From contig NZ_VLJN01000011.1 in NCBI RefSeq assembly GCF_007829435.1, forward strand, positions 25,028 to 78,090: DNA of 53,063 bases. The letters run 5' to 3'. The notes beneath the pieces are model-generated. The model searched no databases and was not told the origin of the DNA. It was given only the letters and a program-made list of their open reading frames with translations. The stretch's first letter is position 1, and the number at the start of each line of letters is the position of its first letter. Of the stretch, positions 15,158-24,675 are shown one piece after another. The stretch is from Cupriavidus gilardii J11. GTDB lineage: Bacteria > Pseudomonadota > Gammaproteobacteria > Burkholderiales > Burkholderiaceae. The position numbers were made by a program, and so were the translations under genes.

Positions 15158-18100
15158 ATGAACCTTCCCCTCTCCCCCGAAGCGCAGCAGTCCATTGCCG
15201 AGGCCCTGGCCACGGTGTCGCTGGACGACAAATACACCGTCGACAAGGGACGCGTGTACCTGAGCGGCATCCAGGCGCTGGTACGCCTGCCGATGCTGCA
15301 AAAGGCCCGCGACCTGGCCGAGGGACGCAACACGGCGGGCTTCATCTCCGGCTATCGCGGCTCGCCGCTCGGCGGCCTGGACCAGGCGCTGTGGAAGGCA
15401 AAGTCGCATCTGTCGCGCCACGACGTGCTGTTCAAGCCCGGCCTGAACGAAGACCTCGCCGCCACGGCGGTGTGGGGCACGCAGCAGCTGAACCTGTTTC
15501 CCGGCGCCACGCGCGACGGCGTGTTCGCCATGTGGTACGGCAAGGGGCCGGGCGTCGACCGCTCGATCGACGTGCTCAAGCACGGCAATTCCGCCGGCAC
15601 CTCGCCGCACGGCGGCGTGCTGGTGCTGGCCGGAGACGACCATGGCGCCAAGTCGTCATCGGTCGCGCACCAGTCCGAGCACGTGCTGCTGGCCTCCGGC
15701 ATTCCGGTGCTGTACCCGTCCAATGTGCAGGAGTACCTGGACTACGGCCTGCATGGCTGGGCCATGAGCCGCTATTCGGGCCTGTGGGTGGCCATGAAGT
15801 GCGTCACCGACGTGGTGGAGTCGAGCGCGTCGGTGGACATTGATCCCGAGCGTGTCCGCATCGTGATGCCGGACGATTTCGCGATGCCGGAGGGCGGGCT
15901 CAATATCCGCTGGCCCGATCCGCCGCTGGCGCAGGAGGCCCGGCTGCTGGACCACAAGTGGTATGCCGCGCTGGCCTACGTGCGGGCCAACAAGCTGAAC
16001 CGCGTGGTGCTCGATTCGCCGGTGGCACGTTTCGGCATCATGACCGCGGGCAAGGCGTATCTCGACGTACGGCAGGCGCTGGCCGATCTCGGCCTTGACG
16101 ACGACACCTGCCGCCGCATCGGCATCCGCCTGCTCAAGGTCGGCTGCGTGTGGCCGCTGGACGCGCACGACGCACGCAGCTTCGCCACCGGTCTCGAGGA
16201 GATCCTGGTGGTCGAGGAAAAGCGGCAGATCCTCGAATACGCGCTGAAGGAGGAGCTGTACAACTGGCGCGAGGACGTGCGCCCCCGCGTGTACGGCAAG
16301 TTCGACGAGCGCGACAACGAAGGCGGCGAATGGTCGGTGCCGCGCGGCAACTGGCTGCTGCCGGCGCACCACGAGCTGTCGCCCGCGCTGATCGCCAAGG
16401 CCATCGCCCGCCGGCTGGAGCGCGCCGAACTGCCCGCCGACGTGCGCGAGCGGATCGCCGCGCGCATCGCGCTGATCGAGGCGAAAGAACGCGAGGCCAG
16501 CCGGCCGCGCGTCACCGCCGAGCGCAAGCCGTGGTTCTGCTCCGGCTGCCCGCACAACACCTCGACCCGCGTGCCCGAGGGCTCGCGCGCGGTGGCCGGC
16601 ATCGGTTGTCACTACATGGCGATGTGGATGGACCGCCGGACCGACACCTTCAGCCAGATGGGCGGCGAAGGAGTGGCGTGGCTGGGCCAGATGCATTTCA
16701 CCAACGAGAAGCACCTGTTCGTAAACCTGGGCGACGGCACCTACTTCCACTCCGGCGTGCTGGCCATCCGCGCCGCCATCGCGGCCAGGGCCAACGTCAC
16801 GTACAAGATCCTGTTCAACGATGCGGTGGCGATGACGGGCGGCCAGCCGGTCGACGGGGTGCTGACGGTGCCGCAGATCGCGCACCAGTTGCAGGCGGAA
16901 GGCGCGCGCGAGATCGTGGTGGTCACCGACGAACCGGAGAAGTACGGCAACGGCGCCATGTTCCCGGCCGGTGTCACGGTGCATCACCGCGACGAGTTCG
17001 ATGCCATCCAGCTGCGCCTGCGTGGGACCGAGGGCGTCACCATCCTGATCTACGACCAGACCTGCGCCACCGAAAAGCGCCGCCGCCGCAAGCGTGGAAC
17101 CTATCCGGACCCGGCACGCCGGGCCTTTATCAACGACGCCGTCTGCGAGGGTTGCGGCGATTGCTCGGTCAAGTCCAACTGCCTGTCGGTCGAGCCGCTG
17201 GAAACCGAACTGGGCACCAAGCGCAGGATCAACCAGTCCACGTGCAACAAGGACTTCTCTTGCGTCAACGGCTTCTGCCCGAGCTTTGTCACCGCCGAGG
17301 GCGCGCAGGTGCGCAAGCCCCGCGCGACCAGCAGCGGCGGGCCCGATGAAAGCGCGCTGCCGTTGCCGGCATTGCCGGCGCTGGACCGCCCCTACGGCAT
17401 CCTGGTGACGGGCGTGGGCGGCACGGGTGTGGTCACCATCGGCGGCCTGCTCGGCATGGCCGCGCATCTGGAACAGAAGGGTGTGACCGTGCTGGACATG
17501 GCTGGCCTCGCGCAGAAAGGCGGCGCGGTGCTCAGCCATGTCCAGATCGCGCCCACGCCAGCGGGCTTGCATGCCACGCGGATCGCCATGGGCGAGGCCC
17601 GGCTGGTGATCGGCTGCGATGCGCTGGTGTCGGCCACGCCGGAGGTGCTGTCCAAGGTGCGGCACGATGTCACCGCGGCGGCCATCAACAGCGCCGCCAC
17701 GCCCACCGCCGAATTCCTTGGCAATCCCAAGTGGCAATTCCCCGGCGCATCCGCCGAGGCCGACCTGCGCGCGGCCGTGGGCGCGGCGTGCGACTTCATC
17801 GATGCGAATGCGTGGGCGGTGACGCTGTTGGGCGACGCGATCTACTCCAATCCGCTGCTGCTCGGCTTTGCGTGGCAGCGCGGCTGGGTGCCGCTGTCGC
17901 ACGCGAGCCTGATGCGGGCGATCGAGCTCAATGGCGTCTCGGTCGACAAGAACAAGCTCGCCTTCGCGTGGGGCCGTGTGCTGGCGCATCGCGGCGAGAA
18001 CGCCGTGCGCGCCGAAGCCGCGCCGGCCGCATCGGTGAAGCCGATCGCGCTGCCCAAGACGCTCGACACCCTGGTGCGCGACCGTGAGGCGCTGCTGACG

Positions 18101-18724
18101 GCGTACCAGAACCCGGCCTATGCCGCGCGCTATCGCGCCGTGGTCGATCGCATCCGCGCGGCCGAGAGTCGCCTGAAGCTCGGCACCAGACTGCCACTGA
18201 CCGAAGCGGTGGCGAACAACCTGGCCAGGCTGATGGCTTACAAGGACGAATACGAAGTCGCGCGCCTGTATGCCGATCCGGCCTTCCTCGACAAGCTGCG
18301 CGCGCAGTTCGAGGGGGAACCCGGCCGCGACTATCAGCTCAATTTCTGGCTGGCGCCGCCGCTGCTGAACCGTCGCGACGCCGAGGGCCGGCTACGCAAG
18401 CAACGCTTCGGCCCATGGACGCTGCGCGCCTTCCGCGTGCTCGCCCGCCTGCGCGGGCTGCGCGGCACCGCGTTCGATCCGTTCGGCAAGACCGCCGAGC
18501 GGCGCGAGGAGCGGCGGCTGATCGACGAGTACATCGCGATGGTGGACGAGTTCGCCGCGTCGCTGAACATCGAACGGCTGGATACGGCGATCGCGCTGGC
18601 CTCGCTGCCCGACGATATCCGCGGCTTCGGGCATGTCAAAGAGGCCAACCTGCGCAAGGCGGCGGCGCGCCGCCAGCGCCTGCTGGCCGAGTATCGCGAA
18701 GGGGTGGCGCGGGTGGCGGCTTGA
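15158..18724 (+). CDS. Indolepyruvate ferredoxin oxidoreductase, fused alpha-beta type
   Basis: A 1188-aa, thiamine-diphosphate and Fe-S dependent oxidoreductase that converts aryl pyruvates to aryl-acetyl-CoA with ferredoxin as acceptor. The N-terminal domain has GFISGYRGSPLGGLDQALW. The TPP domain has CSGCPHNTSTRVPEGS (about residue 460) and NLGDGTYFHSG (about 525). A cysteine cluster CEGCGDCSVKSNC (about 665) with more Cys near 700 fits a 4Fe-4S region. The gamma-type domain begins VTGVGGTGVVTIGGLLGMA (about 750), followed by a C-terminal region found in the long proteobacterial form. I chose the ATG at 15158 (GGAGAC ten bases upstream) over 15116. Probably controlled by the divergent LysR, for phenylalanine, tyrosine or tryptophan breakdown. 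Confidence 0.95.
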   Translation: MNLPLSPEAQQSIAEALATVSLDDKYTVDKGRVYLSGIQALVRLPMLQKARDLAEGRNTAGFISGYRGSPLGGLDQALWKAKSHLSRHDVLFKPGLNEDLAATAVWGTQQLNLFPGATRDGVFAMWYGKGPGVDRSIDVLKHGNSAGTSPHGGVLVLAGDDHGAKSSSVAHQSEHVLLASGIPVLYPSNVQEYLDYGLHGWAMSRYSGLWVAMKCVTDVVESSASVDIDPERVRIVMPDDFAMPEGGLNIRWPDPPLAQEARLLDHKWYAALAYVRANKLNRVVLDSPVARFGIMTAGKAYLDVRQALADLGLDDDTCRRIGIRLLKVGCVWPLDAHDARSFATGLEEILVVEEKRQILEYALKEELYNWREDVRPRVYGKFDERDNEGGEWSVPRGNWLLPAHHELSPALIAKAIARRLERAELPADVRERIAARIALIEAKEREASRPRVTAERKPWFCSGCPHNTSTRVPEGSRAVAGIGCHYMAMWMDRRTDTFSQMGGEGVAWLGQMHFTNEKHLFVNLGDGTYFHSGVLAIRAAIAARANVTYKILFNDAVAMTGGQPVDGVLTVPQIAHQLQAEGAREIVVVTDEPEKYGNGAMFPAGVTVHHRDEFDAIQLRLRGTEGVTILIYDQTCATEKRRRRKRGTYPDPARRAFINDAVCEGCGDCSVKSNCLSVEPLETELGTKRRINQSTCNKDFSCVNGFCPSFVTAEGAQVRKPRATSSGGPDESALPLPALPALDRPYGILVTGVGGTGVVTIGGLLGMAAHLEQKGVTVLDMAGLAQKGGAVLSHVQIAPTPAGLHATRIAMGEARLVIGCDALVSATPEVLSKVRHDVTAAAINSAATPTAEFLGNPKWQFPGASAEADLRAAVGAACDFIDANAWAVTLLGDAIYSNPLLLGFAWQRGWVPLSHASLMRAIELNGVSVDKNKLAFAWGRVLAHRGENAVRAEAAPAASVKPIALPKTLDTLVRDREALLTAYQNPAYAARYRAVVDRIRAAESRLKLGTRLPLTEAVANNLARLMAYKDEYEVARLYADPAFLDKLRAQFEGEPGRDYQLNFWLAPPLLNRRDAEGRLRKQRFGPWTLRAFRVLARLRGLRGTAFDPFGKTAERREERRLIDEYIAMVDEFAASLNIERLDTAIALASLPDDIRGFGHVKEANLRKAAARRQRLLAEYREGVARVAA

Positions 18725-18752
18725 GCTGCGGGTCGAGGGCGGTGGTTATATT

Positions 18753-18884
18753 GTGACTGCCCTCTCCCCCGCCCCCTCTTCCGCGTTGCGGGAGAGAGGG
18801 GAGCACACCCGCAGCATTCCCAATCCCGCCGATTTTCTCCCCTCTCCCGCCTGCGGGAGAGGGGCGGGGGAAAGGGCAGCATCA
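18753..18884. repeat. Intergenic palindrome family, copy B (double unit)
   Basis: Opens GTGACTGCCCTCTCCCCCGC, then a first imperfect hairpin (CTTCCGCGTTGCGGGAG), a spacer of about 45 bases, and a second hairpin CCCCTCTCCCGC/GCGGGAGAGGGG ending GGGGAAAGGGCAG. It fills the gap between the convergent oxidoreductase and Bug-protein genes and may end transcription from both sides. Confidence 0.85.
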
Positions 18885-18924
18885 GCCAACCCCAACTCCA
18901 ACACCAGACCGCAACGATAACCCC

Positions 18925-19929
18925 TCAATCCGCCACCGCCCCCGCCTTCCTCAGCATCGGCTGCCACTTGTCGCTCTCCTGCCGCAGCCAGCTGCGCAAG
19001 CCCTCCGGCGTCTGCTTGGCAACCGGCACGATCTCGGCGCCCAGTTCATCAAGGCGCTTTGACACCGCCGGGTCCTTCAGCGCCGCCTGCAGCGCCTCGG
19101 TGAGCTTCGCGACCACCGGCGCCGGCGTGCCCTTCGGCGCGTAGACGCCGTGCCACACCTTCATGTCGAAGCCGACCAGGCCACCCTCCTGCAGGGTCGG
19201 CGCGTTGGGCAGCGCGCGAATGCGCGACGGCGTGGTCACGCCATAGAGCTTCACCTTGTTCGCGGCGATATGAGGCAATGTGGCGGTGGTCTGGTCGCAC
19301 AGCACGTCCACCTGTCCGGCCAGCAACGCGGTCAGCGCCGGTGCGGTGCCCTGGTAGGGAATGACATTGAGCTTCACGCCCGCCGCCTGCTCGAACAGCA
19401 GACCGCATAGCTGCGATACCGCGCCCAGGCCGGCATTGGCGAGATTGACCTTGTCCTGGTTCTTGCGCACATAGCTGACCAGCTCGGCGGCGTTGGACGG
19501 TGGCAAGTCTTTCTTGCCCAACAGCGTCATCGGCACGTCGGCCACCTGGCCGATGTACTCGAAGTCCTTCAGCGGGTCGTACGACAGCTTGCGATACAGC
19601 GCGGGCGCGGTGGCCATGCCGTTGTGGTGGATCAGCACCGTGTAGCCGTCGGGCTGCGCCCGCGCCACGTGCGCCGCGGCAACCGTGCCGCCCGCGCCGG
19701 TGCGATTTTCCACCACCACGCTCTGGCCAAGATGTTTCGACATGGCCGCACCCAGGCTGCGCGCGACCACGTCGGTAGGGCCACCGGCCGAGAACGGCAC
19801 CACCATGGTGACGGGCTTCTGTGGAAAACCATCCGCAGCCTGCGCGCCGCCCGCCAACAGGGTGGCGACCAGCGCGAGCGCGCGAAGAGGTATGCGAAGC
19901 GATGGCGCAACGGGGCAATGAATTGCCAT
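18925..19929 (-). CDS. Bug-family (TctC-type) periplasmic binding protein
   Basis: A 334-aa tripartite tricarboxylate receptor protein. The signal peptide is about residues 1-32 (ending GGAQAAD). Hallmarks: FPQKPVTMVVPFSAGGPTDVVAR, VVENRTGAGGTVAA and DGYTVL near the mature N-terminus, and the pocket region IPYQGTAPALTALLAGQVDV near residue 200. AGGAG lies eight bases before the ATG at 19929, which I prefer over the in-frame ATG at 19953. No TctA or TctB membrane protein is present, the usual case for the many orphan Bug proteins in Cupriavidus and Bordetella. Ligand unknown (carboxylates are typical). Confidence 0.93.
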   Translation of the reverse strand: MAIHCPVAPSLRIPLRALALVATLLAGGAQAADGFPQKPVTMVVPFSAGGPTDVVARSLGAAMSKHLGQSVVVENRTGAGGTVAAAHVARAQPDGYTVLIHHNGMATAPALYRKLSYDPLKDFEYIGQVADVPMTLLGKKDLPPSNAAELVSYVRKNQDKVNLANAGLGAVSQLCGLLFEQAAGVKLNVIPYQGTAPALTALLAGQVDVLCDQTTATLPHIAANKVKLYGVTTPSRIRALPNAPTLQEGGLVGFDMKVWHGVYAPKGTPAPVVAKLTEALQAALKDPAVSKRLDELGAEIVPVAKQTPEGLRSWLRQESDKWQPMLRKAGAVAD

Positions 19930-20098
19930 GGCGAAGTCTCCTGATGGAATCATCCCTCACCGTGGTGAGGTGGAATATTCGCCGTAGTGTCGCGCAGCCG
20001 GTGCGCGGCGCGCCATCTGGAATTGCTTAAGGCTTGGTACGGAGAGGCGAAAGCCGGGTTATTGCGGATAGGCGTGGGGTTCGACAGTCTTTCGGGGC

Positions 20099-20132
20099 GT
20101 GACTGCCCTCTCCCCCACCCCTCTCTCCCCAA
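20099..20132. repeat. Intergenic palindrome family, copy C (single arm)
   Basis: GTGACTGCCCTCTCCCCC followed by a CCCTCTCTCCCC-like run matches the left arm only. It lies just past the stop of the Bug gene at 20143. A half-unit, suggesting decay or an incomplete copy. Confidence 0.65.
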
Positions 20133-20142
20133 AGACCAACCC

Positions 20143-21144
20143 TCAATCCAGCTGCAGCTTCGATTGTGCCGCCACCTTCTTCCACTTGGCGATCTCGCCC
20201 TTGCGGAAGCTGTCGAGCTCCTCCGGCGTGGAGCCGATGACTTCGGCGCCGAAGCCCGCCAGTTGTTCCGCGACCTTCGGATCCTTCAGCACCTGCGCCA
20301 GCGCCTTCGATACCTGATCGAGAATCGGCTGCGGAGTGCCGGCCGGTGCGAACACCGCGTTCCATTCATAGCTTTCGTAGCCCGGCACGCCCGACTCCGC
20401 GATGGTCGGCAGTTGCGGCGCCGCCTTCGAGCGGGTCGCGCCGCCCACCGCAACCGGACGCAGCTTGCCGCTCTTGATATGCGGCCAGGCCGAACCCATG
20501 CTGGCGAACATCACCGGCACCTGGCCCGCCATCACGTCCACCATGGCAGGGCCGCCGCCCTTGTACGCCACGTGCTGCAGCTGCGTGCCCGCGAGCTGGT
20601 TGAACAGCTCGCCGGCCAGATGCTGGGCAGAGCCATTGCCCGCGGACGCGAAGTAGACCGGTTTGCCGGCGCCCTTGCCCAGCTTGATCAGGTCCGCCAC
20701 GCTCTTGATGGAACTCGAAGGTGTCACCACCAGCGCGTTGGGCACGCGCAGCAGCAGCGATACCGGCGCGAAATCACGCAGCGTGTCGAACTGCATCTTG
20801 CTGTGCAGTGCCGGATTCTGCGCGTGGTTCGACGCGTCGAGCATCAGCGTGTAGCCATCCGGCTTGGCGCGCGCGACATACGCGCCGCCGATCATGCCGC
20901 CGGCGCCGCCGCGGTTGTCGATGACCACTGGCTGGCCCAGCACCGTCGACAGCTTCGGCGCGATCAGCCGTGCCACCACGTCGACCGTACCGCCCGGCGG
21001 ATACGTGACAACGAGCATCACCGGCTTGTCGGGATAGGCAGCCGCCGAACCTGCGGCCGCCGTCATGGCAATACCGGCCATCAGCGCGGCCATCATCGGC
21101 GCGACGCGGCGGGACAGAGGCTGGGTCGATTGGGAAGGAGTCAT
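20143..21144 (-). CDS. Bug-family (TctC-type) periplasmic binding protein, coupled to amidohydrolase
   Basis: A 333-aa tripartite tricarboxylate receptor protein with a signal peptide of about residues 1-36 (ending AAAGSAAAYPD). Hallmarks: PDKPVMLVVTYPPGGTVDVVAR, VVIDNRGGAGGMIGG, DGYTLML and VAYKGGGPAMVDVMAGQV. Its start overlaps the stop of the upstream amidohydrolase by four bases (21141-21144), so the two are co-translated. It is a paralogue of the protein at 18925-19929, not a close duplicate. Context suggests capture of the compound, or a relative of it, that the amidohydrolase works on. Confidence 0.93.
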   Translation of the reverse strand: MTPSQSTQPLSRRVAPMMAALMAGIAMTAAAGSAAAYPDKPVMLVVTYPPGGTVDVVARLIAPKLSTVLGQPVVIDNRGGAGGMIGGAYVARAKPDGYTLMLDASNHAQNPALHSKMQFDTLRDFAPVSLLLRVPNALVVTPSSSIKSVADLIKLGKGAGKPVYFASAGNGSAQHLAGELFNQLAGTQLQHVAYKGGGPAMVDVMAGQVPVMFASMGSAWPHIKSGKLRPVAVGGATRSKAAPQLPTIAESGVPGYESYEWNAVFAPAGTPQPILDQVSKALAQVLKDPKVAEQLAGFGAEVIGSTPEELDSFRKGEIAKWKKVAAQSKLQLD

Positions 21145-21980
21145 GCTTGGTCTCGTTGGAATTGGAATAGGCGCAGCGGTGTGTCAGCGAGCAACGTCCG
21201 CCGCTGATCGGAATCGTCGATCCAGTCGTCCAGCCACTCGCGCGTAGGCCGGTACGACACGTGGCCGTGCTGGGTGTGGGGCCAGTCGCTGCCCCACATC
21301 AGGCGCTGGGCTCCAAACGCGCTCAGCAGTTGCCGGGCGGCTTCGCGCGGCGCGTCTGCGCACTGCGCGGCGTCCCAGTTGCGGTATGCGCCCGACAATT
21401 TCACCCAGACGCGGCCCGTATCGGCCTGCCGCAGCAAGAACTGAAATCCGGGATCGCGCACGCCAAGCGCCGCGTCCGGCCGGCCAAAGTGGTCCACCAC
21501 GACGCGGCAGCCCGTATCGAGCAGCGTTGGCACGACTTCCTGCAGCCGGCCCGCGGGCAGGTGCACTTCCACATGCCAGCCCAGCGCGTCGATCGTCGAG
21601 AGCAAGGCCTGCCACGCCGGATCGTCGAGCTTCGGCGCGGCAAGCCCAATCAGGTTCAGGCGCATGCCGACCACGCCGGCCCGGGTCATGGCTTCCAGTT
21701 GGCCGGCGGGCACGGACGGGTCCACCACCACCACACCACGCAGCCGTTGCGGCGCCTGGCGCAGCGCGTCGAGCAGATAGCCGTTATCGGTGCCGAGGAA
21801 GCTGGGCTGCACCAGCACGCCGTGCGATATGGCGTTGGCGTCCAGCAGCGCCAGATAGTGTTCCAGTGTCGCGTCGTGCTCCGGCCGGTAGCGGCGGGAG
21901 TCGGCGAGCGAAAGTCCCTGCACGAATACATGGGCGTGCGAATCGACCGAGGCCACGGTCTGGCGATCGGATGGCGGCAA
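21141..21980 (-). CDS. Amidohydrolase-2 / TIM-barrel metal-dependent hydrolase (PDC-hydrolase-like)
   Basis: A 279-aa cytoplasmic TIM-barrel hydrolase in the group of 2-pyrone-4,6-dicarboxylate hydrolases. Metal-site motifs: VDSHAHVF at residues 13-20, the barrel His in EVHLPAG (about 140), VVDHFGRPD (about 165) and the C-terminal MWGSDWPH (about 235). The start is TTG at 21980 behind GGAGACAAGT; no ATG lies before the VDSHAH motif in a usable position. First gene of an operon with a Bug binding protein, divergent from a LysR gene. Substrate likely a lactone or cyclic carboxylate; not determined. Confidence 0.88.
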   Translation of the reverse strand: MPPSDRQTVASVDSHAHVFVQGLSLADSRRYRPEHDATLEHYLALLDANAISHGVLVQPSFLGTDNGYLLDALRQAPQRLRGVVVVDPSVPAGQLEAMTRAGVVGMRLNLIGLAAPKLDDPAWQALLSTIDALGWHVEVHLPAGRLQEVVPTLLDTGCRVVVDHFGRPDAALGVRDPGFQFLLRQADTGRVWVKLSGAYRNWDAAQCADAPREAARQLLSAFGAQRLMWGSDWPHTQHGHVSYRPTREWLDDWIDDSDQRRTLLADTPLRLFQFQRDQA

Positions 21981-22104
21981 ACTTGTCTCCGGAGTCGGAT
22001 AGTGTCACGCGGAGGAATCCCCCCGCTCTTCTCGGGATTCGATTCTAGAAAGCGGCGGTATAGTTTTCCATTCCGTGCCACAGGCATATTCATATCGCTT
22101 CATT

Positions 22105-23031
22105 ATGGAAACCCGGCACCTGCGCTATTTCCTCGCCGTCGTCGACCACGGCAGCCTCAGCGGGGCATCCGAATGGCTGGGCATCGCGCAGCCCGCGCTC
22201 AGCACGGCACTCGCCCGCATGGAGAAGGAACTGGGGGTGCGCCTGTTCGACCGGTCGCGGCGCGGTGCCGCGCCCACGGCGGCGGCATTGGCCATCCTCG
22301 AAGACGTCCGCACCAGCGTGATGCGCATCGACGCGGCGGCCCGCCACGCACGGGAGATCGCGCGCGGCAGCGCAGGGCAGCTGACGGTCGGACTGGTCTC
22401 GTCCGCGCTAATCGACACGGTGCCGCGCGCGTTGCGGGAACTGCGGCGGCGCGCGCCGGGCGTGCGCGTGATCCTGCGCGAGATGAGCAACGCGGAACAG
22501 GCCGACGCGCTGCAGACTGGGGAAATCGATATCGGCCTGATGCATACGCCCGTCGCCGTGGGCGGGCGCATGCGCGAGCGGCAATTACTGCGTGACCGTC
22601 TGGTGGCCGCGGTGCCGGACGAATTCCAGGTCGCCGCCGATGGCAAGGTATCGCTGGAGGAAATCGCCGCGGCCGGCCTGGTGCTGTATCCGCAGGCGCA
22701 GCTGCCGATGTTCTACGCCAGCATTCTCGACGCCATCCGCAAGGCCGGCCACGAGACGCATGTCGCGCAGGAGGCCAACCGCACGCTGACCGTGTTGTCC
22801 TGCGTGGCGGGCGGCTGTGGCGTGGCGCTGCTGCCCAGCTGGATCCGATCGCTCGACTTCCGTGGCGTGCGCTTTTGCGAGGTACGCGACGGCGATACGC
22901 TGCCCACCTTCGACCTGAGCGCGATCTGGCCCGCCCGCTCGGTACCCACGCTGGCAGATCTGTTCGCCAGCCTGGACCTGACCGGCGAACAATCGGGGCT
23001 TGCTAGCCGGCCCGGCGGCGCTCCGTGGTGA
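22105..23031 (+). CDS. LysR-family transcriptional regulator
   Basis: A 308-aa regulator starting [22 protein letters not shown], the standard LysR helix-turn-helix N-terminus, with [23 protein letters not shown] at about residues 30-52 and an effector domain from about 90. The ATG at 22105 fits family length; an in-frame GTG at 22075 would only add ten residues. It is divergent from the amidohydrolase/Bug operon and likely controls it. Its 3' end overlaps the convergent MFS gene by 29 bases (23003-23031). Confidence 0.93.
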   Translation: METRHLRYFLAVVDHGSLSGASEWLGIAQPALSTALARMEKELGVRLFDRSRRGAAPTAAALAILEDVRTSVMRIDAAARHAREIARGSAGQLTVGLVSSALIDTVPRALRELRRRAPGVRVILREMSNAEQADALQTGEIDIGLMHTPVAVGGRMRERQLLRDRLVAAVPDEFQVAADGKVSLEEIAAAGLVLYPQAQLPMFYASILDAIRKAGHETHVAQEANRTLTVLSCVAGGCGVALLPSWIRSLDFRGVRFCEVRDGDTLPTFDLSAIWPARSVPTLADLFASLDLTGEQSGLASRPGGAPW

Positions 23032-24208
23032 AGTACAGCAGCGCGAGCAACGGCAGCGCACCGCCCAGCGTACTGGCCAGCGGCCAGCCCCCCTGCGCAT
23101 AGGCCCACGCACCGAGGCCCGAACCCGTCGCGCCCCCGACGAAGAAGATCGCCATATACAGGCCATTCAGCCGGCCGCGATACTCGGCGCTCAGCGCGAA
23201 GATGGCGCGCTGGCCTACCACCAGATTGGCCGACACACCGAAATCGAGCACGATCGCCGCGGCCGTCAGCGCGGCCAACGCCGCGACGGAGCCGGGCGCC
23301 CCTGCCCGGCTCAGCGCAAACGCGCCCACACCGATCAGCAGCGCGAACGCGGTGACGCGGCGGCTGCGGCCGCGATCGGCCAGCCGCCCGGCGATCGGGG
23401 CCGCGATCGCGCCCGCCACGCCGGCCAGCGCAAACAACGCGATGCCGCTTTGCGACAGGCCAAAGCCATCGGACAGCCACAGCGGCGACACGGTCCAGAA
23501 CAGGCTGAAGGCGCCGAACATGCAGGCTTGATACGCCGCGCGCCGGCGCAACACCGGCTGCGTACGCAACAGGCCCCACATCGACGCGAGCAGCGCGCGA
23601 TAGCGCAGCGCCGGCGATGGCCGCCGCACCGGCAACAAACGCAGCAGCGCCGCTGCCAGCAGGCCCATGGCAATCGCGGAGATCGCGAAGATCGCGTGCC
23701 ATCCCCACAGATCGGCCACCACGCTGGACACTGGTCGCGCGAGCATGATGCCCAGCAACAGGCCGCTCATCACATTGCCCACCACGCGCCCGCGCGCGTG
23801 CTCGGGCGCCAGATGCGCGGCGAAGGGCACGACCACCTGCGCCGCCACCGAGGCCAGCCCGATGCAGATCGCTGCCAGCAGGAACACCGGCGCGGAAGCC
23901 GCCACCGCCGCGCAGGCCAGCGCAATCGCGCTCGCGCCCAGCAGCGAGCAGATCAGCCGCCGGTTCTCCACCAGGTCGGCCAGCGGCACGATCAGCAGCA
24001 GGCCCGCGCCATAGCCGATCTGGATCAGCGTGACGATGAGCCCCGCCGCCGCGCTGGACAGCCCCAGATCGTGGCCGATGGGGCCGATCAGCGGTTGCGC
24101 ATAGTAGAGATTGGCCACGATCAAGCCGCAGGCGGTGGCGAGCAATGGCGTGAGCCACGCGGCGCCGCCGATGGCCTGCGTCGGGGAAACGGGGGTCGGG
24201 GAAAGCAT
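23003..24208 (-). CDS. MFS transporter, DHA1-type exporter
   Basis: An inner-membrane exporter of 401 aa with about 12 hydrophobic segments. The A-like loop [16 protein letters not shown] lies between TM2 and TM3, and [12 protein letters not shown] marks the equivalent loop of the second half. The ATG at 24208 follows AAGGAAG; the frame extends further upstream through the repeat region without a site. The 3' end overlaps the LysR gene tail-to-tail. Substrate unknown; closest in style to multidrug or arabinose-efflux-like carriers. Confidence 0.88.
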   Translation of the reverse strand: MLSPTPVSPTQAIGGAAWLTPLLATACGLIVANLYYAQPLIGPIGHDLGLSSAAAGLIVTLIQIGYGAGLLLIVPLADLVENRRLICSLLGASAIALACAAVAASAPVFLLAAICIGLASVAAQVVVPFAAHLAPEHARGRVVGNVMSGLLLGIMLARPVSSVVADLWGWHAIFAISAIAMGLLAAALLRLLPVRRPSPALRYRALLASMWGLLRTQPVLRRRAAYQACMFGAFSLFWTVSPLWLSDGFGLSQSGIALFALAGVAGAIAAPIAGRLADRGRSRRVTAFALLIGVGAFALSRAGAPGSVAALAALTAAAIVLDFGVSANLVVGQRAIFALSAEYRGRLNGLYMAIFFVGGATGSGLGAWAYAQGGWPLASTLGGALPLLALLYFTTERRRAG

Positions 24209-24675
24209 GGTGCTTCCTTCTTCTTCAACTGGATGGAATATGCGCCGCCACGCAACGCGGGCGGCCAGCCTCTGTCGGACCGGAAGGCGGCAATGATGCA
24301 CGAGTTTGGCGGGGCTTGCAGGGGATGGGTTATTGCGTCGTTGGTGTGGGGACTGCCCTTTCCCCCGCCCCTCTCCCGCGAGCGGGAGAGGGGCGAAAAC
24401 CGACGGCGTCCGATACCTCACTGGTTTGCTCCCCTCTCCCGCGAGCGGGAGAGGGGCGGGGGAGAGGGCAGTCACAGCTCAACAACACAAAAAAGGCAAC
24501 GCGAACCCCGACTCACCAAGCGGCCAGCACCCTCCCCCGTTTTCCGTCAAAATAGCGCCCCTGGCGCAACGACGCCAATCCCGCGTCGCCCGCGACCTTC
24601 GCTCCAACACGGTGCAAAAGGCCGCATGGCCGCGGCGATACCGAAAAACACACGCCCTCTCTCTCGCGAATCCCG
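24209..24675. other. Divergent intergenic region between two MFS genes
   Basis: This 467-base gap must hold both promoters. Its centre is occupied by palindrome copy D (24351-24476). The right part (24477-24675) is a run of short GC hairpins (for example GGCGCAACGACGCC) with no clear promoter boxes and no gene. No ribosome-binding site is evident before 24676. Confidence 0.5.
24351..24476. repeat. Intergenic palindrome family, copy D (double unit, between divergent genes)
   Basis: Two hairpins, each CCCCTCTCCCGCGAGCGGGA plus GAGGGG, are separated by about 45 bases and capped by GACTGCCCTTTCCCCC on the left and GGGGGAGAGGGCAGTC on the right. The whole element is itself roughly palindromic. 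Unlike the copies at gene ends it lies between divergent starts, so termination cannot be its only role. Confidence 0.88.
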
